Below are positions 27,404 through 35,228 of a DNA stretch of 64,000 nt, piece by piece. Origin of the DNA: Serratia sarumanii (GTDB lineage Bacteria; Pseudomonadota; Gammaproteobacteria; Enterobacterales; Enterobacteriaceae). The stretch lies in the NCBI RefSeq assembly GCF_029962605.1, contig NZ_CP124750.1:1798001-1862000 (forward strand), written 5' to 3'. Below the pieces are notes generated by a model. The model did not search any database and had not been told where the DNA came from. It worked only from the letters and a program-made list of their open reading frames with translations. The position numbers and the translations under genes were made by a program. Numbering within the stretch: the stretch's first letter is position 1; every line of letters begins with the position of its first letter.

Positions 27404-28099
27404 ATGAAAAAATACATGATGATAGCGGCGCTGATGCTGGGTTCCGTTGGCGCGCAGGCCAATGTGGTGGTTAACGGCACGCGGGTGATCTACCCGGCAA
27501 ACAACAAGGACGTGATTGTCCAATTGCTGAATAACGGTACCGACCCTTCGCTGGTTCAGGCCTGGATCGACGACGGCGATATCAATTCCACCCCGGAAAC
27601 CGCTAATGTGCCGTTTTTGCTGTCGCCGCCGGTGGTGAAAGTGAACGGCAACAGCGGGCAGCAGCTGCGTATTCAGAAAGTCGGCGCCGCGTTGGCGGCG
27701 GATCGTGAATCGGTGTTCTACCTCAACGTGCTGGATATCCCGCCGACGCCGGAAAACCTGCAGGGCACCAATACGCTGCAGCTGGCGATCAAGTCGCGCA
27801 TCAAACTGTTCTACCGCCCGCAGGCGTTAACCCGCGGCGTGGAAAATGCGTTGGAAGAACTGACGCTGCAAGCCAATGGCAAAGGCTTCAACGTCATCAA
27901 TAAAAGCGCGTATTTCATTACGGTAGCGAATATAGGCCAAGGTGCGGACAAGCATCTGCTGGTTGATTCGCTGATGGTCGCGCCGTTTTCCACCCAGTTT
28001 GCCGCCAGCAAACGAGCGGTCAGCAAAAACGCCCGTTATGACCTGATGTATATCGACGATCTGGGGGCTTACAAGTCTAAAGCCATCACCGCACACTAA
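27404..28099 (+). CDS. Periplasmic fimbrial chaperone
   Basis: A 231-residue PapD-like chaperone. The signal peptide ends VGAQA (residue 19), followed by two immunoglobulin-like domains with the family signatures NGTRVIYP, ESVFYLNVLDIPP and the subunit-binding strand LQLAIKSRIKLFYRP. It delivers pilins to the usher by donor-strand complementation. It is preceded by GGGGGAACG and lies between the pilin and usher genes. Confidence 0.95.
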   Translation: MKKYMMIAALMLGSVGAQANVVVNGTRVIYPANNKDVIVQLLNNGTDPSLVQAWIDDGDINSTPETANVPFLLSPPVVKVNGNSGQQLRIQKVGAALAADRESVFYLNVLDIPPTPENLQGTNTLQLAIKSRIKLFYRPQALTRGVENALEELTLQANGKGFNVINKSAYFITVANIGQGADKHLLVDSLMVAPFSTQFAASKRAVSKNARYDLMYIDDLGAYKSKAITAH

Positions 28100-28114
28100 C
28101 CTGAAAGAACAACA

Positions 28115-30607
28115 ATGAAGCTGAATAAAAAAGTCCTCTCGCTGCTGACCGCCTCTTCATTCTTGTTGCCGGATACGGCCTGGGCGGTGACGTTCGATAC
28201 GTCGCTGTTGGCCGGCGAATCGCGCGATTCCGATCTCTCGCGTTTTTACCTCAATAATGACATGCCTGCCGGCCGGCAGGAGATCGATGTGTATGTCAAC
28301 CATGACTGGAAAGGGCGCTATGCGCTGCTGTTTGGCACCCAACGCGACGATATCCAAATCGACTACCAGGATGCGCAGCGGCTGGGCATCGATCTGAGTC
28401 AATTGCCGGCGCCTCAGGCGCCCCAGACGACGCTGTCGATCGCCACGCTGGTGCAGGGCGGTCGGTTCGATATGGACGTCGGCGCGCTGAGCCTGCGGCT
28501 GACGGTGCCGCAGGCGCGGGTCAACCGATCGGAGGCGGGATACGTGGATCCGGCCTTCTGGAATCGCGGCATCTCCGCATTGACGCTGGCCTACAACGCG
28601 ACGTACTACCACGCCGAGGCGCGCGGCGACGGCAATCGCAGCAACAACGACGATTTTTATACCGGGCTGGAATCCGGGATCAATCTGGCCGGTTGGCAAT
28701 TTCGCGACAGCAGCAGCTTTCGCCACGGCAGCGGGCGGGGGAGCCACTGGCAGAACAACACGCGCTATCTGCAGCGCGGCTTCGCCGACATCAAATCCAA
28801 CCTGACCGCCGGCGATTTTTATTCGCCGGGGGATCTGTTCGACTCGGTGCGCATCCGCGGGGTGGCGCTGGCGTCGGACATCAGCATGCGCCCCAACTCG
28901 CAGCAGGGCTTTTCACCGATCGTGCGGGGCGTGGCGCAAACCAACGCCCTGGTGAAAGTGGTGCAGAACGGCAACGTGATCTACCAGGAAAACGTGCCGC
29001 CGGGTGCCTTTACCCTCGACAGTATTCAGCCGACCGGCTCGGCGGGCGATCTGTGGGTGACGGTCAAAGAGGCGGATGGGCGTGAACAGTCGTTCAGCGT
29101 GCCGTTTTCCGCCGTACCCAACATGTTGAAACAGGGCGTCAGCCAATACAGCGTGCTGGCCGGCAAGGTGAACGAAAGCAATACCGATTACGATCCCGGC
29201 TTTGTGCAGGGCACCCTGCAGTACGGTTTCAACAACCTGGTAACCGGCTATGCCGGCAGCATTTTGAGCGACGACTATCAGGCCTGGCTGCTCGGCAGCG
29301 GCTGGAACCTGCCGATAGGGGCGGTGTCCATCGACCTGACGCATGCCGATACCCGTCTGAAAAACCGCCGTGAAAGCGGGCAGAGCTTCCGTATCGCCTA
29401 CAGTAAATTTCTCGATGCCACCGCGACCAACTTCACGCTGGCGGCCTACCGTTACTCCACCCGCGGTTACTACAGCTTTACCGACGCCATTTACTCTAAT
29501 GACGGTTACCGCCAGCTGGAACGGCAGTTTGACCGCTGGCGCGACGAGGAGGGTTTGTCCGAACTGGATATGAACACCTGGGATGCGCTGCGGTCCGCCC
29601 GGCCGAAAAATACCTTTACGCTTAATTTGAACCAGCGTCTTAACGAAGGGTGGGGCACGCTGTTCTTCTCCGGCTCCCAGCGCGATTACTGGACGGCCAA
29701 CGCGAAAAGCCGCGAATACCAGTTGGGATACTCCAACAATCTGGGGCGCGTCAGCTACTCCGTTTCCGCCAGCCGGGTGCGCAACAGCCAGCGTGAGGAA
29801 GAGACGCGTTATTACCTGTCGTTCAGCCTGCCGCTGTCGGTGTTCGACAACAACGCCTACCTCAGCACCGGCCTGTCGGCGACGGACTCTCACTATCAGC
29901 AAAGCACGGTCAGCCTGAGCGGCAACGCGCTGGAGTCCAACCGTCTGAGCTACTCGCTGAACGGCAGCAATCGCAGCGGCGGCGACAACATGGCCGGTGT
30001 CAATGCGGCCTACCGCACCCGTGTCTCGACGCTTGGCGTCTCCTACAGCGAAGGCAACGATTATCGCCAGAGCGGCCTCAGCGCGCGCGGCAGCCTGGTG
30101 GCGATCCCCTGGCATGTGCTGGCGTCGAACGAAATCGGCAACACCATGACGGTGGTCGAGGCGCCGCAGGCCGAAGGGCTGATGGTCAACGGCGACGAAA
30201 GCATCGTGACCAACGCCCAGGGCCTGGCGCTGGTGCCCTATGCCACGCCATACCGGCAAAACTCGGTCACGCTGTCGGATACCGGCCACAGCAGCGGGGC
30301 GGAAATCAGCGGCAACGTCGCCAACCACGTGCCTTACTACGGCGCGGTCAGCTACCTGAAATTCGAAACCGATCAACGTCAGCCATTCCAGCTGCGGGCG
30401 CAGCGCGCCGATGGTGCACCGCTGCCGTTCGGCGCCGAAGTGCTGGATGAAAACGGCCGGTCGATAGGCTTTGTCGGCCAGGCCAGCGTGCTGTACCTGC
30501 GCGTCGAACAGCCGCCAACGGCGTTGACGGTGCAACTGCGCGACGGCCGTTGCCGCATCGCCAAACCGACTCTGGCGCTCGACGCGTCGCCCGGCGTTTG
30601 CCGCTAA
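28115..30607 (+). CDS. Outer membrane fimbrial usher
   Basis: An 830-residue FimD/PapC-family usher. The signal peptide ends DTAWA, then come the N-terminal chaperone-binding domain (FDTSLLAGESRDSDLSRF), a 24-strand barrel with plug (about residues 140-680) and two C-terminal domains with the conserved Cys pair near the end (GRCRIAKPTL...PGVCR). Length is normal. It is 15 bases from the chaperone stop and 18 bases before the adhesin gene. Confidence 0.95.
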   Translation: MKLNKKVLSLLTASSFLLPDTAWAVTFDTSLLAGESRDSDLSRFYLNNDMPAGRQEIDVYVNHDWKGRYALLFGTQRDDIQIDYQDAQRLGIDLSQLPAPQAPQTTLSIATLVQGGRFDMDVGALSLRLTVPQARVNRSEAGYVDPAFWNRGISALTLAYNATYYHAEARGDGNRSNNDDFYTGLESGINLAGWQFRDSSSFRHGSGRGSHWQNNTRYLQRGFADIKSNLTAGDFYSPGDLFDSVRIRGVALASDISMRPNSQQGFSPIVRGVAQTNALVKVVQNGNVIYQENVPPGAFTLDSIQPTGSAGDLWVTVKEADGREQSFSVPFSAVPNMLKQGVSQYSVLAGKVNESNTDYDPGFVQGTLQYGFNNLVTGYAGSILSDDYQAWLLGSGWNLPIGAVSIDLTHADTRLKNRRESGQSFRIAYSKFLDATATNFTLAAYRYSTRGYYSFTDAIYSNDGYRQLERQFDRWRDEEGLSELDMNTWDALRSARPKNTFTLNLNQRLNEGWGTLFFSGSQRDYWTANAKSREYQLGYSNNLGRVSYSVSASRVRNSQREEETRYYLSFSLPLSVFDNNAYLSTGLSATDSHYQQSTVSLSGNALESNRLSYSLNGSNRSGGDNMAGVNAAYRTRVSTLGVSYSEGNDYRQSGLSARGSLVAIPWHVLASNEIGNTMTVVEAPQAEGLMVNGDESIVTNAQGLALVPYATPYRQNSVTLSDTGHSSGAEISGNVANHVPYYGAVSYLKFETDQRQPFQLRAQRADGAPLPFGAEVLDENGRSIGFVGQASVLYLRVEQPPTALTVQLRDGRCRIAKPTLALDASPGVCR

Positions 30608-30625
30608 TACAGGATAACCGAACCT

Positions 30626-31696
30626 ATGATCAGGCTGATTTTTTTGCTGCTGCTGTCCGGGCTGTTCAGCGGCTATAGCTATGCCACCTGTTTTGGCAAA
30701 GGGATCTCATTTGCACCGGCTTTGAATGTCGATCTCTCCGATAAGCTGAATGCCAACACCCCGGTGTGGGAGGAGCAATACAGCACCCAATATGTCGGCA
30801 CTTTCGACTGCAGTTCTTCAAAGAGCAAATTTACCTATACGCTCAAGCTGTCGCCCGATAATAAGAATGCGGCTATTTTTGGTTTTAACAACGGCACGCA
30901 GTGGATACGCGCGCAAATCGTCAATAAAATTGGCGATCGTGAACTGTCAAAGCGCGGCGAACATTCCGCCGCCGAGTTAAATACGCCGATGACCGTGCGC
31001 TACTCGTTAGAATCGAAGCCCAAAAATGGCCGTGTGGTGCCGGGGGATACGCTGATGCTGGATGACGCGCTGATGGTCTCGGACATTACCGGCATAAAGA
31101 TATGGGAATTGCCGATTTGGCTGTTGCAGCAAGTCGGGAAAATACTCAGTTGGCTCCTGACCGGCAACTGGCCTTATGACGAACGCGATATGTACGGCCA
31201 GCCGATGAACATCAAATACGCGCCCAAAACCACCACCTGCCGTTTCGACAACGCCGGCCTGACGGTCAGATTGCCGAAAATGGGCGTGGCGCAGGTGTTG
31301 AATAACAACCAACCCGGCTACACGCCGTTCTCGCTGAACATCAGCTGCCAGAACATGCAGCAGGAAGGCATCGCCGATCGCACCGTCGAGATGTTCCTGT
31401 CCAGCAATAACCTGCTGGCCTCCGACGCCAGCGTGCTGACCAATGCCAACGCGGGCGGCGCGCAAGGGGTGGGGCTGCGCCTGGTCAAACGCGATATGCC
31501 GAGCTCGCCGGTGGTACTGTCGCCCTCCAATGTCGATCGCGGCAGCGCCACCTCATTGTTTCACGTCGCCGCCGGCGGCAGCCTGAACAGTCACTTTATC
31601 ATCGGCATGGGCGCTTATTATTACCCTTATCAGCGCGATGGCGTGACGCAGGGTGAAATCAACACCTCGGCCACGCTGAACATTATTTATCCCTGA
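30626..31696 (+). CDS. Two-domain fimbrial tip adhesin
   Basis: A 356-residue protein with a signal peptide (ending GYSYA). Its N-terminal region (about residues 21-190) is unlike pilins and contains a hydrophobic stretch IWELPIWLLQQVGKILSWLL. The C-terminal pilin domain runs from about residue 205 to the end (TTTCRFDNAGLTV, NISCQNM and the terminal strand TLNIIYP). The design matches a FimH/PapG-type receptor-binding tip subunit. The receptor is unknown. The hydrophobic insert in the lectin-like half is unusual. Confidence 0.8.
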   Translation: MIRLIFLLLLSGLFSGYSYATCFGKGISFAPALNVDLSDKLNANTPVWEEQYSTQYVGTFDCSSSKSKFTYTLKLSPDNKNAAIFGFNNGTQWIRAQIVNKIGDRELSKRGEHSAAELNTPMTVRYSLESKPKNGRVVPGDTLMLDDALMVSDITGIKIWELPIWLLQQVGKILSWLLTGNWPYDERDMYGQPMNIKYAPKTTTCRFDNAGLTVRLPKMGVAQVLNNNQPGYTPFSLNISCQNMQQEGIADRTVEMFLSSNNLLASDASVLTNANAGGAQGVGLRLVKRDMPSSPVVLSPSNVDRGSATSLFHVAAGGSLNSHFIIGMGAYYYPYQRDGVTQGEINTSATLNIIYP

Positions 31697-31711
31697 TGAA
31701 TGGGCGGGTGC

Positions 31712-31738
31712 AAAAAAACCGGCAGCCGCCGCTGCCGG
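31712..31738 (-). terminator. Terminator of the BhsA-like gene
   Basis: On the minus strand the perfect 8-bp stem CCGGCAGC/GCTGCCGG with a four-base loop is followed by seven T residues. It also ends up between the convergent adhesin and BhsA-like genes. Confidence 0.9.
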
Positions 31739-31744
31739 GGTTGG

Positions 31745-32005
31745 TTATTGATAAGTCATCGCGCTGGCGTGCAGCTTGTTATTTCCTACGATCGCGATGA
31801 TTTTGTAGTAACGGGCGCCAGCCTTGGCGGTTTTGTCCGCCAACATCTTTTCCGCATCGCTCAGATTTGCGGCACCGCTAACGGTAATCACCTGGCGCGG
31901 CGTCAGGGCGTCCGCCTGTTGACTATTGATTTGCGTTGCCGCGACTGTTGCGCCTGAAAAGACAAAAGCCCCTAGCAGCATCGTTTTCAACATGACGTTC
32001 TTCAT
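31745..32005 (-). CDS. DUF1471 (BhsA/YdgH-like) stress peptide
   Basis: An 86-residue exported protein of the DUF1471 family. The signal peptide ends SGATVAA, and the domain has the expected ADALTPRQVITVSGAANLS and ARYYKIIAI elements. Family members (BhsA, McbA, YhcN) are periplasmic or outer-membrane proteins induced by acid, copper or oxidative stress. The ATG at 32005 is preceded by GGGGAG. It is divergent from a LysR regulator 150 bases away, which may control it. Confidence 0.88.
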   Translation of the reverse strand: MKNVMLKTMLLGAFVFSGATVAATQINSQQADALTPRQVITVSGAANLSDAEKMLADKTAKAGARYYKIIAIVGNNKLHASAMTYQ

Positions 32006-32155
32006 GATGTTCTCCCCAAGCGCAATACGCTTGTTCTTTGCTATGGTTGAATCTTTTTGTTTCGTTATGCTAAAGGATAAGCAGCGAGGTGTCGGCGCGG
32101 TAGTGCCTGAAAGCGTAATGCATCGTTTCCAAACTGGAAACGATAAGGAGGGGGC

Positions 32156-33085
32156 ATGCAGGATTTGAACGATCTTCAACTGTTTGCTTTGGTGGTGCGA
32201 CATGGTGGTTTCGCCGCAGCCGAGCGCGCGAGCGGCGAAGCTAAATCCAAACTCAGCAAACGCGTGGCTCGTCTGGAGGCGAGTTACGGTGCGCGGTTAA
32301 TCGAACGTTCGACGCGCAGTTTCCGCGTCACGGATATTGGCCGCGATGTGTATCGTCAGTGTGAGGCGATTATCGAGCGGTTGGAGGCGGCCGATGCCAT
32401 TGTCGCCCGTGCGCGCGACGAAGTGAGCGGCTGCCTGCGCATCAGTTCGCCGCCCGGTTTGATGCAGTATTATAATTCCCATCTGCTGTTGGGGTTTATG
32501 GCGCGTTACCCGGACGTGCGCGTACAACTGTTGATCCATGAGCGCCATGTGGATCTGATCAACGAAAAGATCGATGTGGCGTTTCGCATTACGAGTCATT
32601 TCGACCAGGATCAATCATTGATTAAACGCGATCTTGGCGTACGGCAACGCATTTTGGTCGCCGGCGCGCAGCTGGTGGAGAAAGCCGGCGGCTTGCCGCA
32701 GTCGTTCGAACAGCTGGCCAGCTTGCCGACGTTGTCGATGGGGGAGTGGCTGGATCGCGATCGATGGGAATTCGAGGATAATGCAGGCAATCAACGTACT
32801 TTCGTACACGTCCCCCGGCTGTGTTGCGGGGATTACAGCACGTTGCATAGTGCGGCGATTGCCGGGATGGGCGTCGCGTTTTTGCCGATCCATTTGTGTG
32901 CCAACGAATTGCGAACGGGTCAACTGCTGCGTCTGCTGCCGCAGTGGCGTGCGCCGAGCAGCATTGTTCATCTGGTGTTCACCAGCGGCAAAGGCCTGTT
33001 GCCGCCGGTGCGGGCGTTTATCGATCACAGCGTCGCGGTATTCGCCGAAGCCAATCGCCGCCTCTCGATGATGCCGGTTGCCTAG
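32156..33085 (+). CDS. LysR-family transcriptional regulator
   Basis: A 309-residue LysR regulator. The N-terminal helix-turn-helix spans about residues 5-62 (LQLFALVVRHGGFAAAERAS) and the substrate-binding domain about residues 90-300. It is closest in type to the small AaeR/DsdC-independent group that controls a neighbour gene. It is divergent from the DUF1471 gene. The inducer is unknown. The ATG follows GGAGGGGGC. Confidence 0.9.
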   Translation: MQDLNDLQLFALVVRHGGFAAAERASGEAKSKLSKRVARLEASYGARLIERSTRSFRVTDIGRDVYRQCEAIIERLEAADAIVARARDEVSGCLRISSPPGLMQYYNSHLLLGFMARYPDVRVQLLIHERHVDLINEKIDVAFRITSHFDQDQSLIKRDLGVRQRILVAGAQLVEKAGGLPQSFEQLASLPTLSMGEWLDRDRWEFEDNAGNQRTFVHVPRLCCGDYSTLHSAAIAGMGVAFLPIHLCANELRTGQLLRLLPQWRAPSSIVHLVFTSGKGLLPPVRAFIDHSVAVFAEANRRLSMMPVA

Positions 33086-33092
33086 CCGCCTG

Positions 33093-33563
33093 TCACTGCC
33101 CATCCGGGTGTTCGAAAATATGCGCGCCGGCCCCTTGCCGGCCCAATATATCGTTCGGGTTGCGCAGCGGGCAGTCGGCGAGCGACAGGCAGCCGCAGCC
33201 GATGCAGCTATCGAGATGGTCGCGCAGCACCGTCAGCCGTTGAATACGCTCATCCAGCGTTTTGCGCCAGGCGGAGGACAGCACTCCCCATTGTTCTGAG
33301 GTCAGCTTGCTGCCGATGGGGAAACGGCTCAGCGCGGCGCGGATCTCTTCCAGCGGAATGCCCGCGCGCTGTGCGATCTTGATCACCGCGATATAGCGCA
33401 ATACCACCGACGGATAACGCCGCTGATTGCCGGCGTTGCGCGTCGCCTGAATCAGCCCTTTACTCTCGTAGAAGTGCAGCGCGGATATCGCCACGCCGCT
33501 GCGTTTCGCCACTTCCCCGACGGTCAATAGCCGATTGGCGTCAATCGGTTCATTTCTTGCCAT
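33093..33563 (-). CDS. soxR: SoxR redox-sensing regulator
   Basis: A 156-residue MerR-family activator. The helix-turn-helix ([20 protein letters not shown]) and dimerisation helix lead to a [2Fe-2S] cluster motif [12 protein letters not shown] with Cys120, 123, 125 and 131 (C-x2-C-x-C-x5-C), exactly the SoxR spacing. Oxidation of the cluster by redox-cycling compounds activates it. No soxS lies beside it; instead it is divergent from a doxX-RND efflux operon whose promoter holds a SoxR box. This is the Pseudomonas-like use of SoxR. Confidence 0.97.
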   Translation of the reverse strand: MARNEPIDANRLLTVGEVAKRSGVAISALHFYESKGLIQATRNAGNQRRYPSVVLRYIAVIKIAQRAGIPLEEIRAALSRFPIGSKLTSEQWGVLSSAWRKTLDERIQRLTVLRDHLDSCIGCGCLSLADCPLRNPNDILGRQGAGAHIFEHPDGQ

Positions 33564-33578
33564 TTTATCTTCCTCAAC

Positions 33579-33609
33579 TTGACCTCAAGTTAACCTGAGG
33601 TTTTATAGT
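33579..33609 (+). promoter_or_regulatory. SoxR-activated promoter with SoxR box
   Basis: A -35 TTGACC (33579-33584) and a -10 TATAGT (33604-33609) are separated by 19 bases, the overlong spacer characteristic of MerR/SoxR promoters. The palindrome CCTCAAGTTAACCTGAGG (33583-33600) sits in this spacer and differs at one base from a perfect SoxR box. It drives the efflux operon rightward and overlaps the soxR promoter region, which would give autoregulation. Confidence 0.93.
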
Positions 33610-33707
33610 TCAGCCTGCCGGGCTTGGCAACCGGCATCTCTCGAGACCTGCCCCCGCCTTATTGGGGAGAAGGATGGCTTTGGCTGTAAAATCAGGAAGA
33701 AACCGTT

Positions 33708-34136
33708 ATGCAACGCTTTATCAACACCGCTCTGGACAGTTATTGGCTTTGGCTGCTCGCACGTCTGTGCTTGATGGTGATTTTTATCTCGTCGGGGCTC
33801 GCCAAGCTGTTCGACATCGAAGGGAGCCTGGCGGAGATGCGCGCCGCCGGTTTGCATCCGGCCTGGCTGTTCAACCTGGCGTCGGCGGCGGTGCTGCTGA
33901 CAGGTTCGGTATTGATCCTGCTGAACCGGTGGGTGTGGCTGGGCGCCGGCATGCTGTCGGTGTTTCTGATCCTGACTATCGCGATCGTCCACACCTTCTG
34001 GAATATGTCCGCTCCCAATATGCAGATTTCTCTCTACTTCGCGCTGGAACACATCACGGTGATCGGCGGGCTGTGGGTGACGGCCATCGCCAGCCGTTTG
34101 CGTCAACGTCTGGCCAACACGCGTGAGGCTGCATGA
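33708..34136 (+). CDS. DoxX-family membrane protein (MexG-like)
   Basis: A 142-residue protein with four hydrophobic helices and the DoxX-type start (SYWLWLLARLCLMVIFISSG LAKL). The arrangement SoxR box, doxX, MFP, RND parallels mexGHI-opmD of Pseudomonas aeruginosa, where MexG binds a phenazine. It overlaps the MFP gene by four bases. I infer a role in recognising or handling redox-active small molecules. Confidence 0.88.
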   Translation: MQRFINTALDSYWLWLLARLCLMVIFISSGLAKLFDIEGSLAEMRAAGLHPAWLFNLASAAVLLTGSVLILLNRWVWLGAGMLSVFLILTIAIVHTFWNMSAPNMQISLYFALEHITVIGGLWVTAIASRLRQRLANTREAA

Positions 34137-35218
34137 TGAAACGATATCTCATTATCGCGGCGCTGCTGGCGGTACTCGTCGTCGCTGCGGTAGCGATGCG
34201 TTCCACCGCGCGGCAAAGCGAAGGCGCACCGGCCTATCCGCCGGTGAAAGTGGCGCTGGCGCCCGCACTGCGTGAACAGGCGGCGCGCAGCTACGCCGGC
34301 GTGGGCGAGCTGGAGGCGGCCAGCCAGGTGGAGGTGGCGGCGGAAACCAGCGGCCGCATCACGCGTATCCTGTTCGAATCCGGCCAAACGGTGCGGCAGG
34401 GGCAGTTGCTGGTGCAGCTCAACGATGCGGTCGAACAGGCTGAGCTGGTGCGTCTGCAGGCGCAATTGCGCAACGCCGATCTGCTGCTGGGGCGCATGCG
34501 AAAACTGATGAACCTCAACGCCACTGCGCGGCAACAGTTGGACGATGCGCTGGCCGAGCGGGATATGGCGCTTGGCGCGGTGCGGGAAACGCAGGCCAAA
34601 ATTGCGCAGAAGGCGATCCGCGCGCCGTTTTCCGGCGTCATCGGCATTCGCCGCGTGCATGAAGGGCAATATCTTAACGCCGCCGAGGCGGTGGCGAACC
34701 TGGTGGACGCCGATAGGCTGCGCGTCAACTTTTCGCTGGACGAACAAAGCAGCGCCGGGTTGGCGCCAGGCCAGGCGGTGTCGGTGCAGGTTGGGGCGTA
34801 TCCCGATCGCGCTTTCCCCGCCGTCATTACCGCTATCGACCCGATGATCGGCAAATCCCGCACCGTGCAGGTGCAGGCGACGTTGACCAACCGTGAGGGA
34901 TTGCTGAAGGCCGGCATGTACGCCGGCATTCGCGTCACGCAGCAGCAGCGCGTGGCGGTGCTGACGGTGCCGGAAACGGCGCTGACTTATACCGCGTACG
35001 GCGATACCGTGTTTCTGGCCCAGCAGGGTGAAAAGGGCATGACGGTCAAGCGCGTTTCGGTCACCGTGGGTGAGCGCAACGACGGGCGCGTCGAGATCGT
35101 CAATGGCCTGCAGGAAGGCGATCGGGTGGTGACTTCGGGCCAGCTCAAGCTGAGCGACGGCATGGCGGCCGAGCCGGTGGCGCAGGATACCCTGAACGCC
35201 GCCCAGGCCGGTTCCTGA
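34133..35218 (+). CDS. RND efflux periplasmic adaptor (MFP)
   Basis: A 361-residue membrane fusion protein: N-terminal signal anchor, lipoyl half-motifs (VEVAAETSGRITRILFESGQ and IRAPFSGVIGIRRVHEGQYL), a short helical hairpin between them and the beta-barrel and membrane-proximal domains after. It links the inner-membrane RND pump to an outer membrane channel. The start overlaps the doxX stop by ATGA and there is a second adjacent ATG at 34136. The pump gene begins 10 bases after it ends. Confidence 0.93.
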   Translation: MMKRYLIIAALLAVLVVAAVAMRSTARQSEGAPAYPPVKVALAPALREQAARSYAGVGELEAASQVEVAAETSGRITRILFESGQTVRQGQLLVQLNDAVEQAELVRLQAQLRNADLLLGRMRKLMNLNATARQQLDDALAERDMALGAVRETQAKIAQKAIRAPFSGVIGIRRVHEGQYLNAAEAVANLVDADRLRVNFSLDEQSSAGLAPGQAVSVQVGAYPDRAFPAVITAIDPMIGKSRTVQVQATLTNREGLLKAGMYAGIRVTQQQRVAVLTVPETALTYTAYGDTVFLAQQGEKGMTVKRVSVTVGERNDGRVEIVNGLQEGDRVVTSGQLKLSDGMAAEPVAQDTLNAAQAGS

Positions 35219-35228
35219 GGAGAGACCG

